This document shows positions 12,201-25,689 of a DNA stretch of 64,000 nt, one piece after another. Numbering within the stretch: position 1 is the stretch's first letter; every line of letters begins with the position of its first letter. Position numbers and translations under genes: made by a program. This DNA is from Fragilaria crotonensis (lineage: Eukaryota > Bacillariophyta > Fragilariophyceae > Fragilariales > Fragilariaceae). The stretch lies in the NCBI GenBank assembly GCA_022925895.1, contig JAKSYS010000160.1, forward strand, positions 1-64,000, written 5' to 3'. Below the pieces are notes generated by a model. The model was given only the letters and a program-made list of their open reading frames with translations, ran no database searches and was not told the DNA's origin.

Positions 12201-15200
12201 TGGAAAACTTAAGCATGTTTCACAAGTAATGATACCTGAACGTGGAGTGGAATGTGTGTATCAAAACAATTGCTCAAACTCTGACTGTGTCCCCAAAAAT
12301 AAGGCTTGTCTCGATGATGTTGACAACACATAAGGGAGCAAAAGGCATGTACAGAAGAAGCAGAACAGCAGGGAGGACTGCGATGACCATATCTTCAAAG
12401 AAACCGTTTTAAAAAGCAGGATGCTGGGTCTGGCATGCAGCATGTATGATCATGGTTATCAATTACTCCAGTGTTTGCACCTCAACACCTAATTTCTGGT
12501 TGGGATGATGTCATTGCTCTACTGGGTTTTCCTGATCAAGGATGGAGGTGACTGGCAGACAAACTCACTTTGGAAGTTGCTTACCTTAACCTGGACCATA
12601 CTAGGGACATGTGATCAGCTACTACTACTACTACAAGTTGTATCACTGCCAACTTGACAGGAGAGGAAATTGAACTCTAACAGTCTTTTTGAACTTGCTT
12701 GGTTGAACCCTGTGACACAGAAGAAAGGAAACCCTACTTGCAGAGAATGATGATGCAGCCCAATTCAACAGAATCAGCAGAAAGTTGACACTAGCTACTA
12801 CTCCAAGCCGACAATGTTACCAATATTACACTAGTAGTGATACTGCATTTACATATCATTCCATGACTTCTCCAAGTCAACCCTGGACCCGTTGACAATG
12901 GCTCCACAGAGAAAGAACTGCTGCCCATGCAGCCTTCCTTAAAAATAAAAAGCAACAGCAGACGCTACAGCACATGGAAACTTGAATCAGCATCTATCAG
13001 CCTCCAATCCATGCAACAAAGACTGCCACGAGAAGACCAATGAAACATGACTTAACAACAAACTAACATAATTCGTTCGTCCCGGACGACCACCCAATGC
13101 ACGGCATCGTACATCAACCACAACTCCTTTGCACCCCCAAGATTACTAGACTGGTGCCGAGGTTTCGTACCGAGCTTGTAATTGGAAAAATTCAAACTAA
13201 AGGGGTTTACCAATGTAGTAACGCATAATGCTTATTGTATCACTGCCACTTGCCATTTTGTGCAAGCAATGGAACAATGCACACAACAAGCACAACCATG
13301 ATAGAGAACTTGCAATGACATCATATCGATACAAATTGAATCTGATATGGTTATCTCTGCTGGTAGGAATGTTTGCAAGGATGTATGCATTACCCAATCT
13401 TGGCAGAACGCACAATAAACTTCAAAATCTGTGATGAGTGGTACGTAAGTGAACAGGAGTTTTCAGTAATAGGAGCAAAGGATCGATGCAAGCTTAGAAT
13501 ATGGTATGTGGACTAGGAGTTTTATTGGGAGCCACAAGATGATGACCACCATGAGTTCTTGTTTCCAATTTGCTTGCATAGCTGCCTGAGGAGGTAGGTA
13601 CTAGTTCAAGGAGATGATGTTGCTAGATGCCATTTCTTTTATGGTGGTGTATATTCTTTGTACTAGCGCATTTGTTGGGTTCATGATACAGGGATTGTGA
13701 GGACCTTAATTTGCTGTGTATTTGAGTTCATTATGCACAGACTATGAGGATCTTGTTGCAAGGTTGACTTTCACAGTATCTGTCAGGGATACCAACAGGT
13801 TATGTTGGAATAATAGAAATTGTTAAATTGACATTAAACAGGTTGATACAAGACACAACACCAGGGATATATCAGGATGTTCCAGAAGAGGCTCTGTGAT
13901 TTCCTGGACTCAATCTACGACCATCTACTAGAAAAACCAAGGAAAGTATTGCCATCATCTTTCTGATCGGGGTTGAATGAAATGGCTGGCGTTTGTTCCA
14001 CCAGTGGAAAATGTCTACAATACCACCACCTTCCTGCAAGAATAAGTATCAGTATTCCAAAGATCGCACAGGTATAGAATCAGATTTTGTGGGATGCAGA
14101 AAGGTGCACTCTATCAAGAACAGAGTTCATCCTGATTTGTAGAGTGCTGACCACAGGAGTGCTGAGCAGAGCAGCCACAGTGGCATTCAGCCGCATCGTA
14201 CTAGGACCAAAAGCACATCCGCGCTTATGCCCAACTCCCAAAACGGACCAGTGCAGTCTGTGTCGAGAACCCGGCAGTTGCCCAGCAATCCAACCGGGAG
14301 GAGCTCTGGGAATCCTATGCATGCATTGTCCAACTTTCAATGATGCCGTTCACAAGTTCAGCATGGTCTGGTGCTCCTGTTCCAATGGAGGCTATTTTCC
14401 CAACTGAAGTAACGCACATGCCGTTCGACAAGTAGTGCTGCCTCTGGAGTGGTGTTGTTCCTGTGACGCTTAGTCTCCATTCGGCGGCACCTCAAAATAC
14501 CCATGACCGGTGTGGGGGCTCCCTCTGAAAGGATGACCAGGGTGGCATGTTTCATACACCCTGATGGTGGCGCGCATCGACCTACAACAAGGGTCCCGTT
14601 TTCAGCCTTTCAACTAGCCCTACCTGTGATGGGTCGACAGATGCTACGGCAAATGCAAATGGCTGACGCTGGCCTCTGGATCCAGCATCCAGCTGGAGCG
14701 AGTGGAAGCGACTCCTTAACTGCGTTTAGAAGTAGAGAATTTCTTGCCAAGGGCCACAAATTGTGCACCTGCAGGGAAGGGCACTAAAATGTATCACACA
14801 CCTGTCACAGCAATTATGCATACGTTGACGACTTCAACCTCCCTGCCGAAACATTGTATTAGCAGTAATTTGTGATGCAGGCAACAATGGGAGCCTTTTT
14901 CCTATCAAGAACAGCACCAAGCGTTGGTTGGAGGTCAAATGCATCCTTTGGTAGGACATCAACATGGCCAACATGGCTGAGGATGCTTCACATACTGCTG
15001 CATTGCACTGCCTGTTGAGTAGTACTAGTATGCAAGGTCCTGAGTGGCTACAAACCCCATACAAATGACTTCCCACCTAGAAGAACCCCCCGCCTACTAG
15101 TATGGAGCGAGATGATTGCATCCAAATCAACAGAGCAATTTAAAGCACGGCTGCTGGCTAAATGCCCTTCGGATTCCATGATGGCAAGCTAACCAATGTG

Positions 15201-16950
15201 GCTTCTCATATAGCTTGCATTGCATCCTTCTCATAATGGCACATGTGCAACCTGTCAGCACGTAGGTATGCTGGCTGGTGCAGCTGGACCCCTGCTGGAC
15301 ATTGCTCCTGATGAGGCGCATCAGCCTGTCACATGGCAGAAGCTGTGCCCTCTTCATATTGCTGTTGCTCTGCCTGGTCACTCATGATGAGCCGAAGAAA
15401 GGCAGCACCATCTCAATTTTGCACCTTGAACATGATGCAGCAGCAATTATTGCACACAAAGATGATGTTGCATGCCTAGCACAACATTGAATGCGCAGAA
15501 TGGATTACCATCATCCATCACCCCATGTTGTCAGGGTCCAGCAAGGGCTCCTTGATGCCGAGTGCTGCACGATGAACGTACCTAGTACTTCACAACATAA
15601 TCCATCAGTGTTATTTCCCGTATCTGTTAATCAGATGTTGCTACCTTCTTGCTTGACACTGTACCCAGCACCGCCGTGAATGCTATGGCTGACAAAACCA
15701 GATGGCATCGGGACTTTTGCATGTGGATTCGCATCCCTTGATTTGAGACACTAGTTGGCATGGTCTGACTGCAAGAAATGCCAATGTACTACCGCGCATC
15801 TGCTCCACAATCATGATCTGCTTCAACTCTCACCAGTTGATGCCTCTTCAATGAATTCTGGTCAACAAGAACCTTTCAACTTAAGTAACAGGAGTGCAAC
15901 CTCAACCCAGCAACATTGCAGCACTTTGCAGAAACTTATTGTATTGGTACCATTGGTCCCAGCCACCAACTTGTCCACTCATTTAGACAGAAAAGGATGC
16001 TGACAAATGGCCAGCGGGTCAGGTGTGCACCCAGATGGGGACCCCTGAATCTCCTTGTCTAAAAATGAAGGTAACCTTGTCATTTGACTCAAGTCCATCA
16101 ATCCAGCCACCAGAAAAGGCTGCTGACACTCCCCATGTGTGTCAAGCCTTACCCATGATGATTGCCACCCAGGTCTGTGTCTTGGCCCACCACCAAGAAG
16201 ATATCCATCCTGTCTTTGCCATTGCTTCTGCACAAAGCCTTGTCCTAGGGGTTTACTTCCTCTTCCATCCGATGAAATACTATCTGGGACCCCCAACTGC
16301 CACCAGAACTAGTTAGCTGGTGTTTCCAAGCGCAAGACATCATCACAAAGAAGGCCACTCAACACTTTCCCAGCATGCCTGCACCAAATGGACTTGCTGG
16401 CTGCTGTGGTGTGTTTGTTGCTATCACATTCTTCACGGAACATAAAAAATGGTGTAGGAACAAAACTCAGGTCACCTTTGCTTGTGCATTGTTCCATGCC
16501 TTGTTATCCACCTCCATCATGCTGATGCTGCCCCTAGCAATACCGCAGGGCAGGGTGAATACAGTTAACATCATCCTCTCTGGCAGCCCTCATGGCTCAT
16601 TCATATCCCACCTGCAGGCTGCAAGTGGCATGTCTGTAGTATGGTCTTCATGCACAGGTAGGGACAGTGACCCTGCTATGCGTTGTTGGCATCAACAGTG
16701 TTGACAGCATCCGCATAGTGGGGTGATGGATGTTGGACGAGATGTTCCATTGTCTCGAACATGTGCAACCACAACCGGTTATGAATGGCATGTCGTCTGG
16801 CAATGATGCTTCTGGACGCCTCATTTCGTTGCACCTCCTCTTTTTTTCCCACCATCCTCACCATTGGCTCCCAACCTGTTTGGCACTGCAGGCCTCCAGT
16901 GGGCTGTGCTACTGTCCTTGAATGGACAGCATGTAATCTATAGTAGAGAT
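12201..16950. other. Long gene-free, CpG-depleted block, probable transposon debris
   Basis: Frames are open only over short stretches and no domain is recognised. CpG is scarce: several consecutive 60-base lines between 15840 and 16260 contain none or one, while TG and CA are abundant. This is the signature of long-methylated DNA decaying by cytosine deamination. I could not assign a parent element. The stretch separates the HA-domain gene from MSI1. Confidence 0.45.
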
Positions 16951-17879
16951 GTTCCCACCGCCAAATACAGTTGTCGTGTTGCCATCATCACACATACTCC
17001 CAACAAGTTGAAGTCCCTCTTGAGTGCGGCGAGCAGCCGCTGAGGCCGGATGGGCGCTACTGAATTACTGTTGCCGAGCGATCCAAGAGACACTACTTAC
17101 TGTTTTATAGTAAAAGCAAAAAGATAGACGATAAAAGGAAAGATCTTAGGATAAGTAAGACAAAGTCTTCAATTACCCGCAATCGCTAACGCCGCTTCGC
17201 CCACTAATTCACACATACAAACGGCTAGCACGGTTACTGTGACATACTGTACCTGTACCTAGCCCGTCAGCTAACCACAGCATTTGTTCACTACTAATCC
17301 AGCCGTTAAAGGGGCGCAATGATGTTTCAGTTGTCACTTTTCACTGTGAGTCATCTGGATTGCGTTTTCTGTCTGTCACCCGTTCAGCATTTGTTGCTTA
17401 AACTTTGCTCCTTGCTCGCCATTTACTGATTGCTGATTTGTACAGACATACAGACATAGCTACTCGTACTCTCCTACAGTAGCGAACGTCATCAAACAGT
17501 ACCAGGTAGTATTAGTATGCAAACATGCATGCTAATGTACCGGTGCACAGTAGACAGTAGACTACACATCATGAGGGGCGTGTGTAGTGTGTTCGTACCA
17601 GCTACAAGTACCAGCTGCTACATGTGCATACTTCTATCATATGCCATGCACATGAAGGGTACACAAGTAGCAGGCACTTGTACGGAGTAGTAGTAGTACA
17701 CCCATCAAGTAGAAATTTGAAAAAGCCCGCGCATTCTGCCCAACTCTCTCGTATGAGGCCGACAAGACGTTAAACTCGGAAATCCCTCCAACATCCAACA
17801 ATTAACACTTCAAGGCCGTCGGCGACAGGACTTCGCCTCAAAGTCCTCCATCCTTCTTTCGTGATTCAACTCCACCAAG
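16951..17879 (+). promoter_or_regulatory. 5' region of MSI1 with a GTAC-rich tract
   Basis: CpG content recovers here. Between about 17500 and 17705 there is a run of GTAC words (AGTACC, TGTACC, CGTACC, AGTACC, GGTACA, TGTACG, AGTACA), ending about 175 bases before the MSI1 start. A promoter role is inferred. No coding frame is supported. Confidence 0.4.
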
Positions 17880-19430
<1,551 letters not shown>

Positions 19431-19516
19431 CTCCTACTATTGGTAAATAAACAACTCGCACCTGTTAGAAGAATATGAAATCCTTATGTTGGCTCGGTTG
19501 TACAATTAAATCTGGT

Positions 19517-21703
19517 TTATTCGAAACCCTCCTCGCCGAAATCGCTATCGTCGTCATCATCATCGTCATCGAAGGTGTATTCGGAATTTCCACTGGTCGG
19601 AGCAGGAATTGGGGATGGGTCATCCGTGAGCGTCACAAGGGTCAAAGTGTCCTCGAGGTACCGTCTCATTTTCTCAACGTCCATTTCATTCTCGTCGTCG
19701 TCGCCGGACATGATCATGCCATCGTCTTCATCAAGTTCAATGTCCGTGAACTCGAAGCCAAGATTCTTGGCAAGTTCGTCCATTTTCGAGGCCTCGTCTT
19801 GTTTCAACACTGCAATCACACGACCACCTGATCCCTTGGCACTGCCCATCTGACCGACGCGTCCCACACGACCCGCAAGGTGAACGTACTCGCGGGGATC
19901 GTCAAATGGGAGATACATGGCATAGACGTGAGTCAATGCTGGAAAATCCAGACCACGTACCGAGTTGGGTGTGGCAATCATGAGGTTGGTCTTGCCGTCG
20001 GTGAATTCCTCCATGATTCTGGCGGGATCGAAACCTGTTTTTGGGAGCAAAACACAAACTTGATGTTTGTTCCAGAGTGCATCTCGAATAGGCTCAATCG
20101 CCGCTCGGGCCTCTTCTTCTGTTGGGAAGAAGACTACTACGCGGGGACGCTGTACGGTCTCGTCGCCCTCCTCCTGCGCTTCTTCAAAGGCATCGAGTTC
20201 CTTTCGAAGGAGCTTCGTCAGGGTCAGCAACTTTGTATTGTCACCCGCAATGACACGCGAATGTCTCAACCCTGGGTCCATGCATACATCTAGGTCCTGA
20301 AGCGAAGCAATTGTGGATTCCTGTGAAGCCAAGACCGCTGCATCACTCTTGCCCTTGCCTGAATCCAATGGTGAAAATGAGTTTGCCGTTGCAATGTAAG
20401 TCTTGCCATCCGGCAAAACGCGAGACGCGACAGCGAGGCTACCCAATGATTCAGTGACACTAGCGCCTACCAGAAACGTTACGCGAGAGAACTCCCGTTC
20501 TTCGGGGTCGTCGTTGAACAGTGCTTCCAAATCGTCCGGATTGGTCTGCTCCAACGCCAAGTCTGCTTCATCGTAGACAATCACGCGAAGTCTGGAGGGT
20601 TGCACATCGCCATCGATGAGTAGTTTGGTAAGATACTGTGGCATTGTGATAGCCACATCAGTCTGCAGTTTCAACCCTTCCTGCGCATCTTCATCATCGA
20701 GAACACAACCGATCTTGACTCCCTTTGGACCTTTGTATTTGAACATGCTTGCCTTTCCCACGAACGACGCTGCCTTCTTTCGAATCGTCCCACCAACAAG
20801 CTGATACAGCAGCGTGGCAATTTGAACTCCAAGTTCTTTGGTGGGAACCACAATCAAAACGAGAGGATGCCTAACGTCAGTCCCCGACCTTCCCAGTGTG
20901 CTCAAAGCTGCACCAGTTGCACTTCCTCCCTGCCTCGTTTTCGTCGACGTGGACCTTAATTCTGGTGACGTGACGGCCATGACACGAGCGACAAAATCTG
21001 AGGTTTTGTCCCCGAGAATGCGTTCTTCGGCGCCGACCCGAAGCCGTTGGCGAACAAATAGCGAATCGCTCAACGTCGAAAGGATGGGAGTCAAGTACGC
21101 CAAGGTCTTGCCTGATCCAGTATTTCCCGATATGACGACACCCATGTCGTTATTGTTTGAATTAAATTCCATCCTTTCTTCTAGTGTAGTTGTGGCCACC
21201 ACGTCCTCTGGAACATCCAAAATGGCATTGACTGCCTCCATGGCATTAATCTGAATGGTCGTGGGGAAGGTGTAATTCAAGGCATCCAATCTATCTTCCA
21301 ACCATGGAGCGGTTCCAAGTCCCTGCCATGACATTCGATAACGCTTTTGGCGAAACTGCTCTTCGGTCCAATCCTTATCCTTTCCACCACTGAGACGCCT
21401 TACCAACATGTCGGACAGACGACCAGCCTCCATATAGTCTTCCCGTTTCGCTGCGTTACGGAGCAACGTTTGAAGCTCATTCAGGCCCATTTCTGGTTCT
21501 TCTTCTCCACCTGTGAACGAAAGTTGTTGTTCCGACGATGACGACAGGAAGCGAGCCGTACCAGGACGCGAAGCTTGGAACTGGTGTATTGGGGAGATTA
21601 TGCGTCCCGAAGGACCATTGATCGGAGGTGCTGGAGGAACAACAACGGAAACCCATCCTTCCACAAGAGATACCGTCAAGAAGCATCGTGCTATTGACCA
21701 CAT
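19517..21703 (-). CDS. DEAD-box RNA helicase with N-terminal presequence and UVR-like motif
   Basis: From the first ATG (21703) the protein has 728 residues in one exon. The frame is open further upstream but has no ATG there. Motifs in order: a UVR-like segment (about 73-106, L-x-x-L-L-R-N-A-A-K-R-E-D-Y-x-x-A-G-R-L), a Q-motif-like F-P-T-T-I-Q (about 144-151), Walker A G-N-T-G-S-G-K-T (193-200), P-T-K-E-L motif Ia, D-E-A-D (378-381), G-A-S for motif III, and H-L-A-G-R-V-G-R-V-G as motif VI. The N-terminus M-W-S-I-A-R-C-F-L-T-V-S-L-V is signal-peptide-like and followed by a basic, Ser-rich stretch, so organelle targeting, possibly to the plastid, is plausible but not proven. The C-terminus is very acidic with a D-rich tail. 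RNA remodelling is inferred from the family; the substrate is unknown. Confidence 0.85.
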   Translation of the reverse strand: MWSIARCFLTVSLVEGWVSVVVPPAPPINGPSGRIISPIHQFQASRPGTARFLSSSSEQQLSFTGGEEEPEMGLNELQTLLRNAAKREDYMEAGRLSDMLVRRLSGGKDKDWTEEQFRQKRYRMSWQGLGTAPWLEDRLDALNYTFPTTIQINAMEAVNAILDVPEDVVATTTLEERMEFNSNNNDMGVVISGNTGSGKTLAYLTPILSTLSDSLFVRQRLRVGAEERILGDKTSDFVARVMAVTSPELRSTSTKTRQGGSATGAALSTLGRSGTDVRHPLVLIVVPTKELGVQIATLLYQLVGGTIRKKAASFVGKASMFKYKGPKGVKIGCVLDDEDAQEGLKLQTDVAITMPQYLTKLLIDGDVQPSRLRVIVYDEADLALEQTNPDDLEALFNDDPEEREFSRVTFLVGASVTESLGSLAVASRVLPDGKTYIATANSFSPLDSGKGKSDAAVLASQESTIASLQDLDVCMDPGLRHSRVIAGDNTKLLTLTKLLRKELDAFEEAQEEGDETVQRPRVVVFFPTEEEARAAIEPIRDALWNKHQVCVLLPKTGFDPARIMEEFTDGKTNLMIATPNSVRGLDFPALTHVYAMYLPFDDPREYVHLAGRVGRVGQMGSAKGSGGRVIAVLKQDEASKMDELAKNLGFEFTDIELDEDDGMIMSGDDDENEMDVEKMRRYLEDTLTLVTLTDDPSPIPAPTSGNSEYTFDDDDDDDDSDFGEEGFE

Positions 21704-22270
21704 GGCTAATTGTGTACTTGAATAATCTATAGAGTTGTATTGACGCTGATGTTTGATGATAGATCGATGGATCGATGAAATGAAGGATTGGGGGAAGGAA
21801 AAGGACTTCGCTTCGCTTCGATCCTCGATTCTGGTTACCACATCAGTCACCTGTCACCAGAGGCCAGCGCGGTCTACCGCTACAGTCTCATCTCTTCAAT
21901 TTCTGTGTATGTGGAAAAGGTACTCATACTTGTGCAACGGTAGATCAGGTACGAGTACCATAGTACAACTACTAATTCTCTTCTTCTGTACTGGAGTACG
22001 CCAGTGCTACTCAAGTGCATGTACCGTAGCAGTTTTTAAGACACGAAACTCAACGACGTAGTTGCACGACCGGTTGCAGGTAGTACTCGAGTACAAGAAT
22101 AGTCAACACAATTGTACGGCTGGTTGCAATAAAGGAAAACTTATAGTAGCCCACGTAGACCCTAGTACAAAAGAATAGCACTAACCCTGTCGACCTAAAA
22201 TTATCACGGCAAATTACATGCTTCGTTCGTCTCACAATGGCGCTCAAAGATCTCTCAAGATCTCCGTTGT
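21704..22270 (-). promoter_or_regulatory. 5' region of the helicase gene with GTAC-rich tract
   Basis: Between about 21915 and 22100 GTAC occurs repeatedly, for example in GGTACTCATAC, GGTACGAGTACCATAGTAC, CTGTACTGGAGTAC and GTAGTACTCGAGTAC. The tract begins about 210 bases upstream of the helicase ATG. No coding frame is supported. Confidence 0.4.
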
Positions 22271-22277
22271 TTCTTGA

Positions 22278-22354
22278 GCTGCCGTATTTCCACAAGAGGT
22301 TATAGACTTGTGTTCAAGTCCATGAATGAAAACCTTTCATGGAAATACGGCAGC
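22278..22354. repeat. Perfect 15-bp inverted repeat, 47-base spacer
   Basis: GCTGCCGTATTTCCA at 22278-22292 is repeated as its exact reverse complement at 22340-22354. The inner flanks are partly complementary too, so a hairpin of more than 20 pairs is possible. A 60-codon open frame (22326-22508, +) starts in the spacer and has no recognised family. The rest of 22355-22902 holds no supported gene. Confidence 0.5.
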
Positions 22355-22902
22355 AATGAAATTCACAAAATTATACGGTGAACACGCCGCTGCGCTCATC
22401 GTAGAAATGCCATACGAGGGGTCTCACATCACGCGCCACGCTTTCCAAAAAATTAAGAACGAGAAGTTTAGTATGGCTCAGTACGTAGAATCGTTAAATG
22501 CCAAATAAATCTATACGAGGGTCTACGCATCGTACTAAAATCATCATCATGATGCAACCAGCTATAGGTGTTTCAAATCTCTCAAATGATGCGATGATCC
22601 ATGTTGCATAGAACATACCACGCTCGATGATATCTGATCGAATCAGACTCTGCAGCCATATCTTAACTGCCAAGCGGCGAAAGGAGCTTCCTGGTGAATT
22701 TCGTATTGCCTACTCATGGGAGTCTATGCCAAGGGGATGAGACCTACTCCAAAGCATAATGGAAATCAAGTTGGACTATTAAAACCTATCTCATGGCAAA
22801 GACTTACATCGTGGCAATCGCTTTTAAATTTCCTGAAATTATTTCCAATATAAAAATGATGTTACATAGTTTAATGTGACATCTGAATCCTTTAACACCA
22901 AC

Positions 22903-23376
22903 TTATCCTCGGCTCGGAATGCTAGTCACAACATTGTCATTGTCCACAAAGACTCGCACCCGAGTCGATCTGAAATCCATAGTGACAGGGCTATTTTCCG
23001 GAATGATAAAACATTGCCCTCGAATGTCAACGGCGTAGCCTTCAATCAACTCACAGCACGCAGCACCGTCCATTCCCTTGCATGCCGGCCACGGTCCTTC
23101 CTTGTGCGACGAACTGAAACTTGGTGTCGCGACCCGGCTAGCTTGTTGCTGTATGTAGGAAGCGACGAATTGTTGAGCCTTGCAATTTTGCCAACGCGTT
23201 GACCAACGGGAATACAACGAGAGCACAACTAACAGTACAGTACATGCACGTGATCACTCGCATTAAGCACATGAGCGGCTCACCTCTTCGTACGATTGCT
23301 TGTTGAATAGCAACGCAGCAATCAAGACTCCACCCATCATGAGTAAGACAGACGCAATTGCGGTTGCTGATACCAT
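22903..23376 (-). CDS. Potato inhibitor I family serine protease inhibitor, membrane-anchored or secreted
   Basis: There are two exons: 23376-23284 (31 codons) and 23178-22903, with a 105-base GT-AG intron in phase 0, giving 122 residues. Exon 1 encodes a hydrophobic N-terminus (about residues 5-24) that could be a signal peptide or signal anchor. Exon 2 ends in the inhibitor-I fold: G-P-W-P (58-61), then the reactive loop E-N-S-P-V-T-M98-D99-F-R, R-V-R-V-F-V-D, and the terminal V-V-T-S-I-P-S-R-G. The loop is close to that of eglin c (S-P-V-T-L-D). By analogy P1 is Met98 and P1' Asp99, which predicts inhibition of chymotrypsin- or subtilisin-like enzymes. An alternative upstream start would add about 45 residues; it lacks an ATG and is disfavoured. 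Targets are unknown, with defence against microbial subtilisins a possible role. Confidence 0.8.
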
Positions 23377-23837
23377 GGTCTTAAGCGTGTGATGTGTCGT
23401 GTGAGATGTGGTCTTGCCTGGCATCCGTCTTCGTAACGGCGAGTTTTGTTTGCCTCGATACCAGGTATCGTGTTTGGGCATATCATACACTCCGAGACTA
23501 CGAGTATTCAAACTACAACTACTACTACTACATGAACGCCCTACTCCAGTACAAGTACTTGTTCAGTAGACTTGGAGTGAGGCGAGTTACATTATGCGTA
23601 ACGATAATTACACGATCACACTTCTACCGGTACAAGTACTCCGAGAATACATGCGGGAGTGCTATGATCTATGATACTATGATACATACACCTGTACTAG
23701 TACCAGTACCGTCGTTGGAGACGTATCTGGACAGGTGTTGAGTCCAATTCTTATAGTCCTCCCCAGCGGTCAGCACCACAGTGATACAGCTATGACATAC
23801 AATCAATGCCTACAAAGCCAACAAGGATCATGTCTCA
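23377..23837 (-). promoter_or_regulatory. 5' region of the inhibitor gene with GTAC-rich tract
   Basis: From about 23550 to 23715 GTAC recurs (CCAGTACAAGTACTTG, CCGGTACAAGTACTCCG, CTGTACTAGTACCAGTACC). It lies 170-340 bases upstream of the proposed ATG. No coding frame is supported here. Confidence 0.4.
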
Positions 23838-23903
23838 TGTCCCATGATGTGTCAACAAATTCCCATCATATGTCCCATGATGTGTCAACAAATTCCCATC
23901 ATG
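23838..23903. repeat. 33-bp tandem repeat, two copies
   Basis: The 33-base unit beginning TGTCCCATGATGTG and ending CCATCAT(A/G) occurs at 23838-23870 and 23871-23903 with one difference at the last base. A partial third copy may precede it. It is not in a supported gene. Confidence 0.7.
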
Positions 23904-25045
23904 TGTCCTGCATTGCACACAGTTGCTTGTTGCCGCTAGGTCTGGATTTGCAAGTGCCATGTGGGAGGAGGTGTGTTGGTGCGTATCAATAGTAGGACTC
24001 TTCTGCAATCATCAAGTAAGGTATGAAGAGACTAATGCTTGATCTTGCAAGGTGCCAATTTTGCAAACCAGTAAGACTTAATCAAACCTGGATTGATTCT
24101 TCCAAATGAACCTCAGAAATAGCTCAAAAGTAAAACAAACCAGCAGCAACATAACAAAGAATGGTTGTCCTTTCACCTGGTTGCCCAGCAGATATTCAAA
24201 CAAGTGGATGCAGCCTTGATCATGCCTGTATGTTTGCTGTTTCCTCATTTTTATGGAGAAATGTTGTTGCTCCTGAACTACTACAGTATTATTCCTGAGC
24301 TTTTTCTTCATAATTTTGACACACTAACAACAGCAGTGCTGTTATTAGAATCTTTGACAATTCTATGGAAGGGAAGCCATACTTCTACAGAACATCCAGT
24401 TACTTCATCCAAGAACCCTGGATGTTGCTCCAGTTGTTGGTGGGATCACTGCCTCAGCCAAGTGACCAACAAGGACACAGATTGGTCTGTTTGGATAGTT
24501 GGTAAGTCAAAGAAGCACTACTACTTGCATAGTATTTGGACAACTGCTGTTCTTTGCTTGTGTTCTGAAGCACACCTCTCCCAACCACCAGCGTGGATGA
24601 GTTTACATCTTCTTACCGCACAGAAAGGCTTTAACTTCAAGAGAATGGTACATAAGGTTAATACTTTTAAGCCAAATGATGATTTGATTAGATTCCAAAA
24701 CATTGTTTGGGAACATCTCAAGGTCACCTGAATGGGAACAATAACCTGCTTCAGAGATTGTCCTGATGCATGGTACCAATAAGAAAACCAAAATCATTAA
24801 GCTTCACAACTCTGCTATGCGTCGCTCAAGTATTTCAAACCCACAATGACAAGGTTGCGTTCTGTCCTTTCAATTGTGGGGCTGGCTTTATCAGAGGAAA
24901 CAGTTGAGTTGCTTTCAACCTGTTTTGTTGGTCCTAAACAAAGGTCAGACAGAGATGTCTGGGGCATCAAAGTAGCTAGTAATGGCTGGTTGTTGTCCTT
25001 ATCATCCTGCATTGCAAGATCCTGAGGAGGGTATGTATATATATA
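23904..25045. other. CpG-depleted gene-free block next to the transposon
   Basis: Between 24001 and 24840 I count about four CpG in 840 bases, while TG and CA are frequent. Frames are open only by chance. I see no recognisable domain. It is probably an old, methylation-decayed mobile element. Confidence 0.45.
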
Positions 25046-25049
25046 CGAC

Positions 25050-25079
25050 CTCCGTTCAAGTTGAAAGTGTACGTCCGGT
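25050..25079. repeat. Left terminal inverted repeat of the mariner-like element
   Basis: It starts CTCCGTTCAAGTTGAAAG and ends GTCCGGT. It is the inverse of 28350-28379 with a single A/G difference at the tenth base. Confidence 0.9.
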
Positions 25080-25689
25080 CAATTCCTGAATGAGCAGATC
25101 AAAATTCTCGAATCTCAGATACATTACGTAGGATACGTAGACTCTCGTATACACTTCCTGACATCGTATACATTGTGGATGAGGATCCATTTATGATCTC
25201 GATGACCTATGCCTTTAGGAGAAGGAGAGGAAATAGGAACTTTGCTTGGTGCTGGTTAACGACGTCGATCGATTCGATCCTTCCTTGTCAGATTGGATAG
25301 ATCAAACGTTCTCCTTTGTTCCAAGATGGCGACGATGCGCAGGTAAGTCTGGCCAAACGAAACGGCGGAATTGGACCTCATGTCGACAATTATGACGTCT
25401 TTTTGGTGGTAAGCGAAAATGGCAAGTTGGAGTGAACAAGGTGTCAGCAGACGACTTGATTGGACAGTACCTCCTGGAATCTCAGTTCGGATCTTGCAAG
25501 ATTGGGATCAACGTAAGAAAGAGTCCTCTATCCTTCGTACGATTCTTTATGACGCGGCTTACTCGTCGTTCGTTCGAGCGAGTAGAGATTCACTCCAGTT
25601 TGGATTTGGCCTATAGTAGAATGAATTACAACAAGGTACGTGACGTGGTGTGACTTGGTGATGTTGGCTGATCATTCATCTCACTCCAA

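Noticed and set aside
13980-16950. Many 60-110-codon open frames on both strands
   Set aside because: They overlap each other in opposite frames, show no domain, and lie in CpG-poor DNA, where CG-containing stop contexts change by chance.
21704-21850. N-terminal extension of the helicase to 21850
   Set aside because: No ATG exists in that part of the frame; the first ATG at 21703 begins a plausible presequence.
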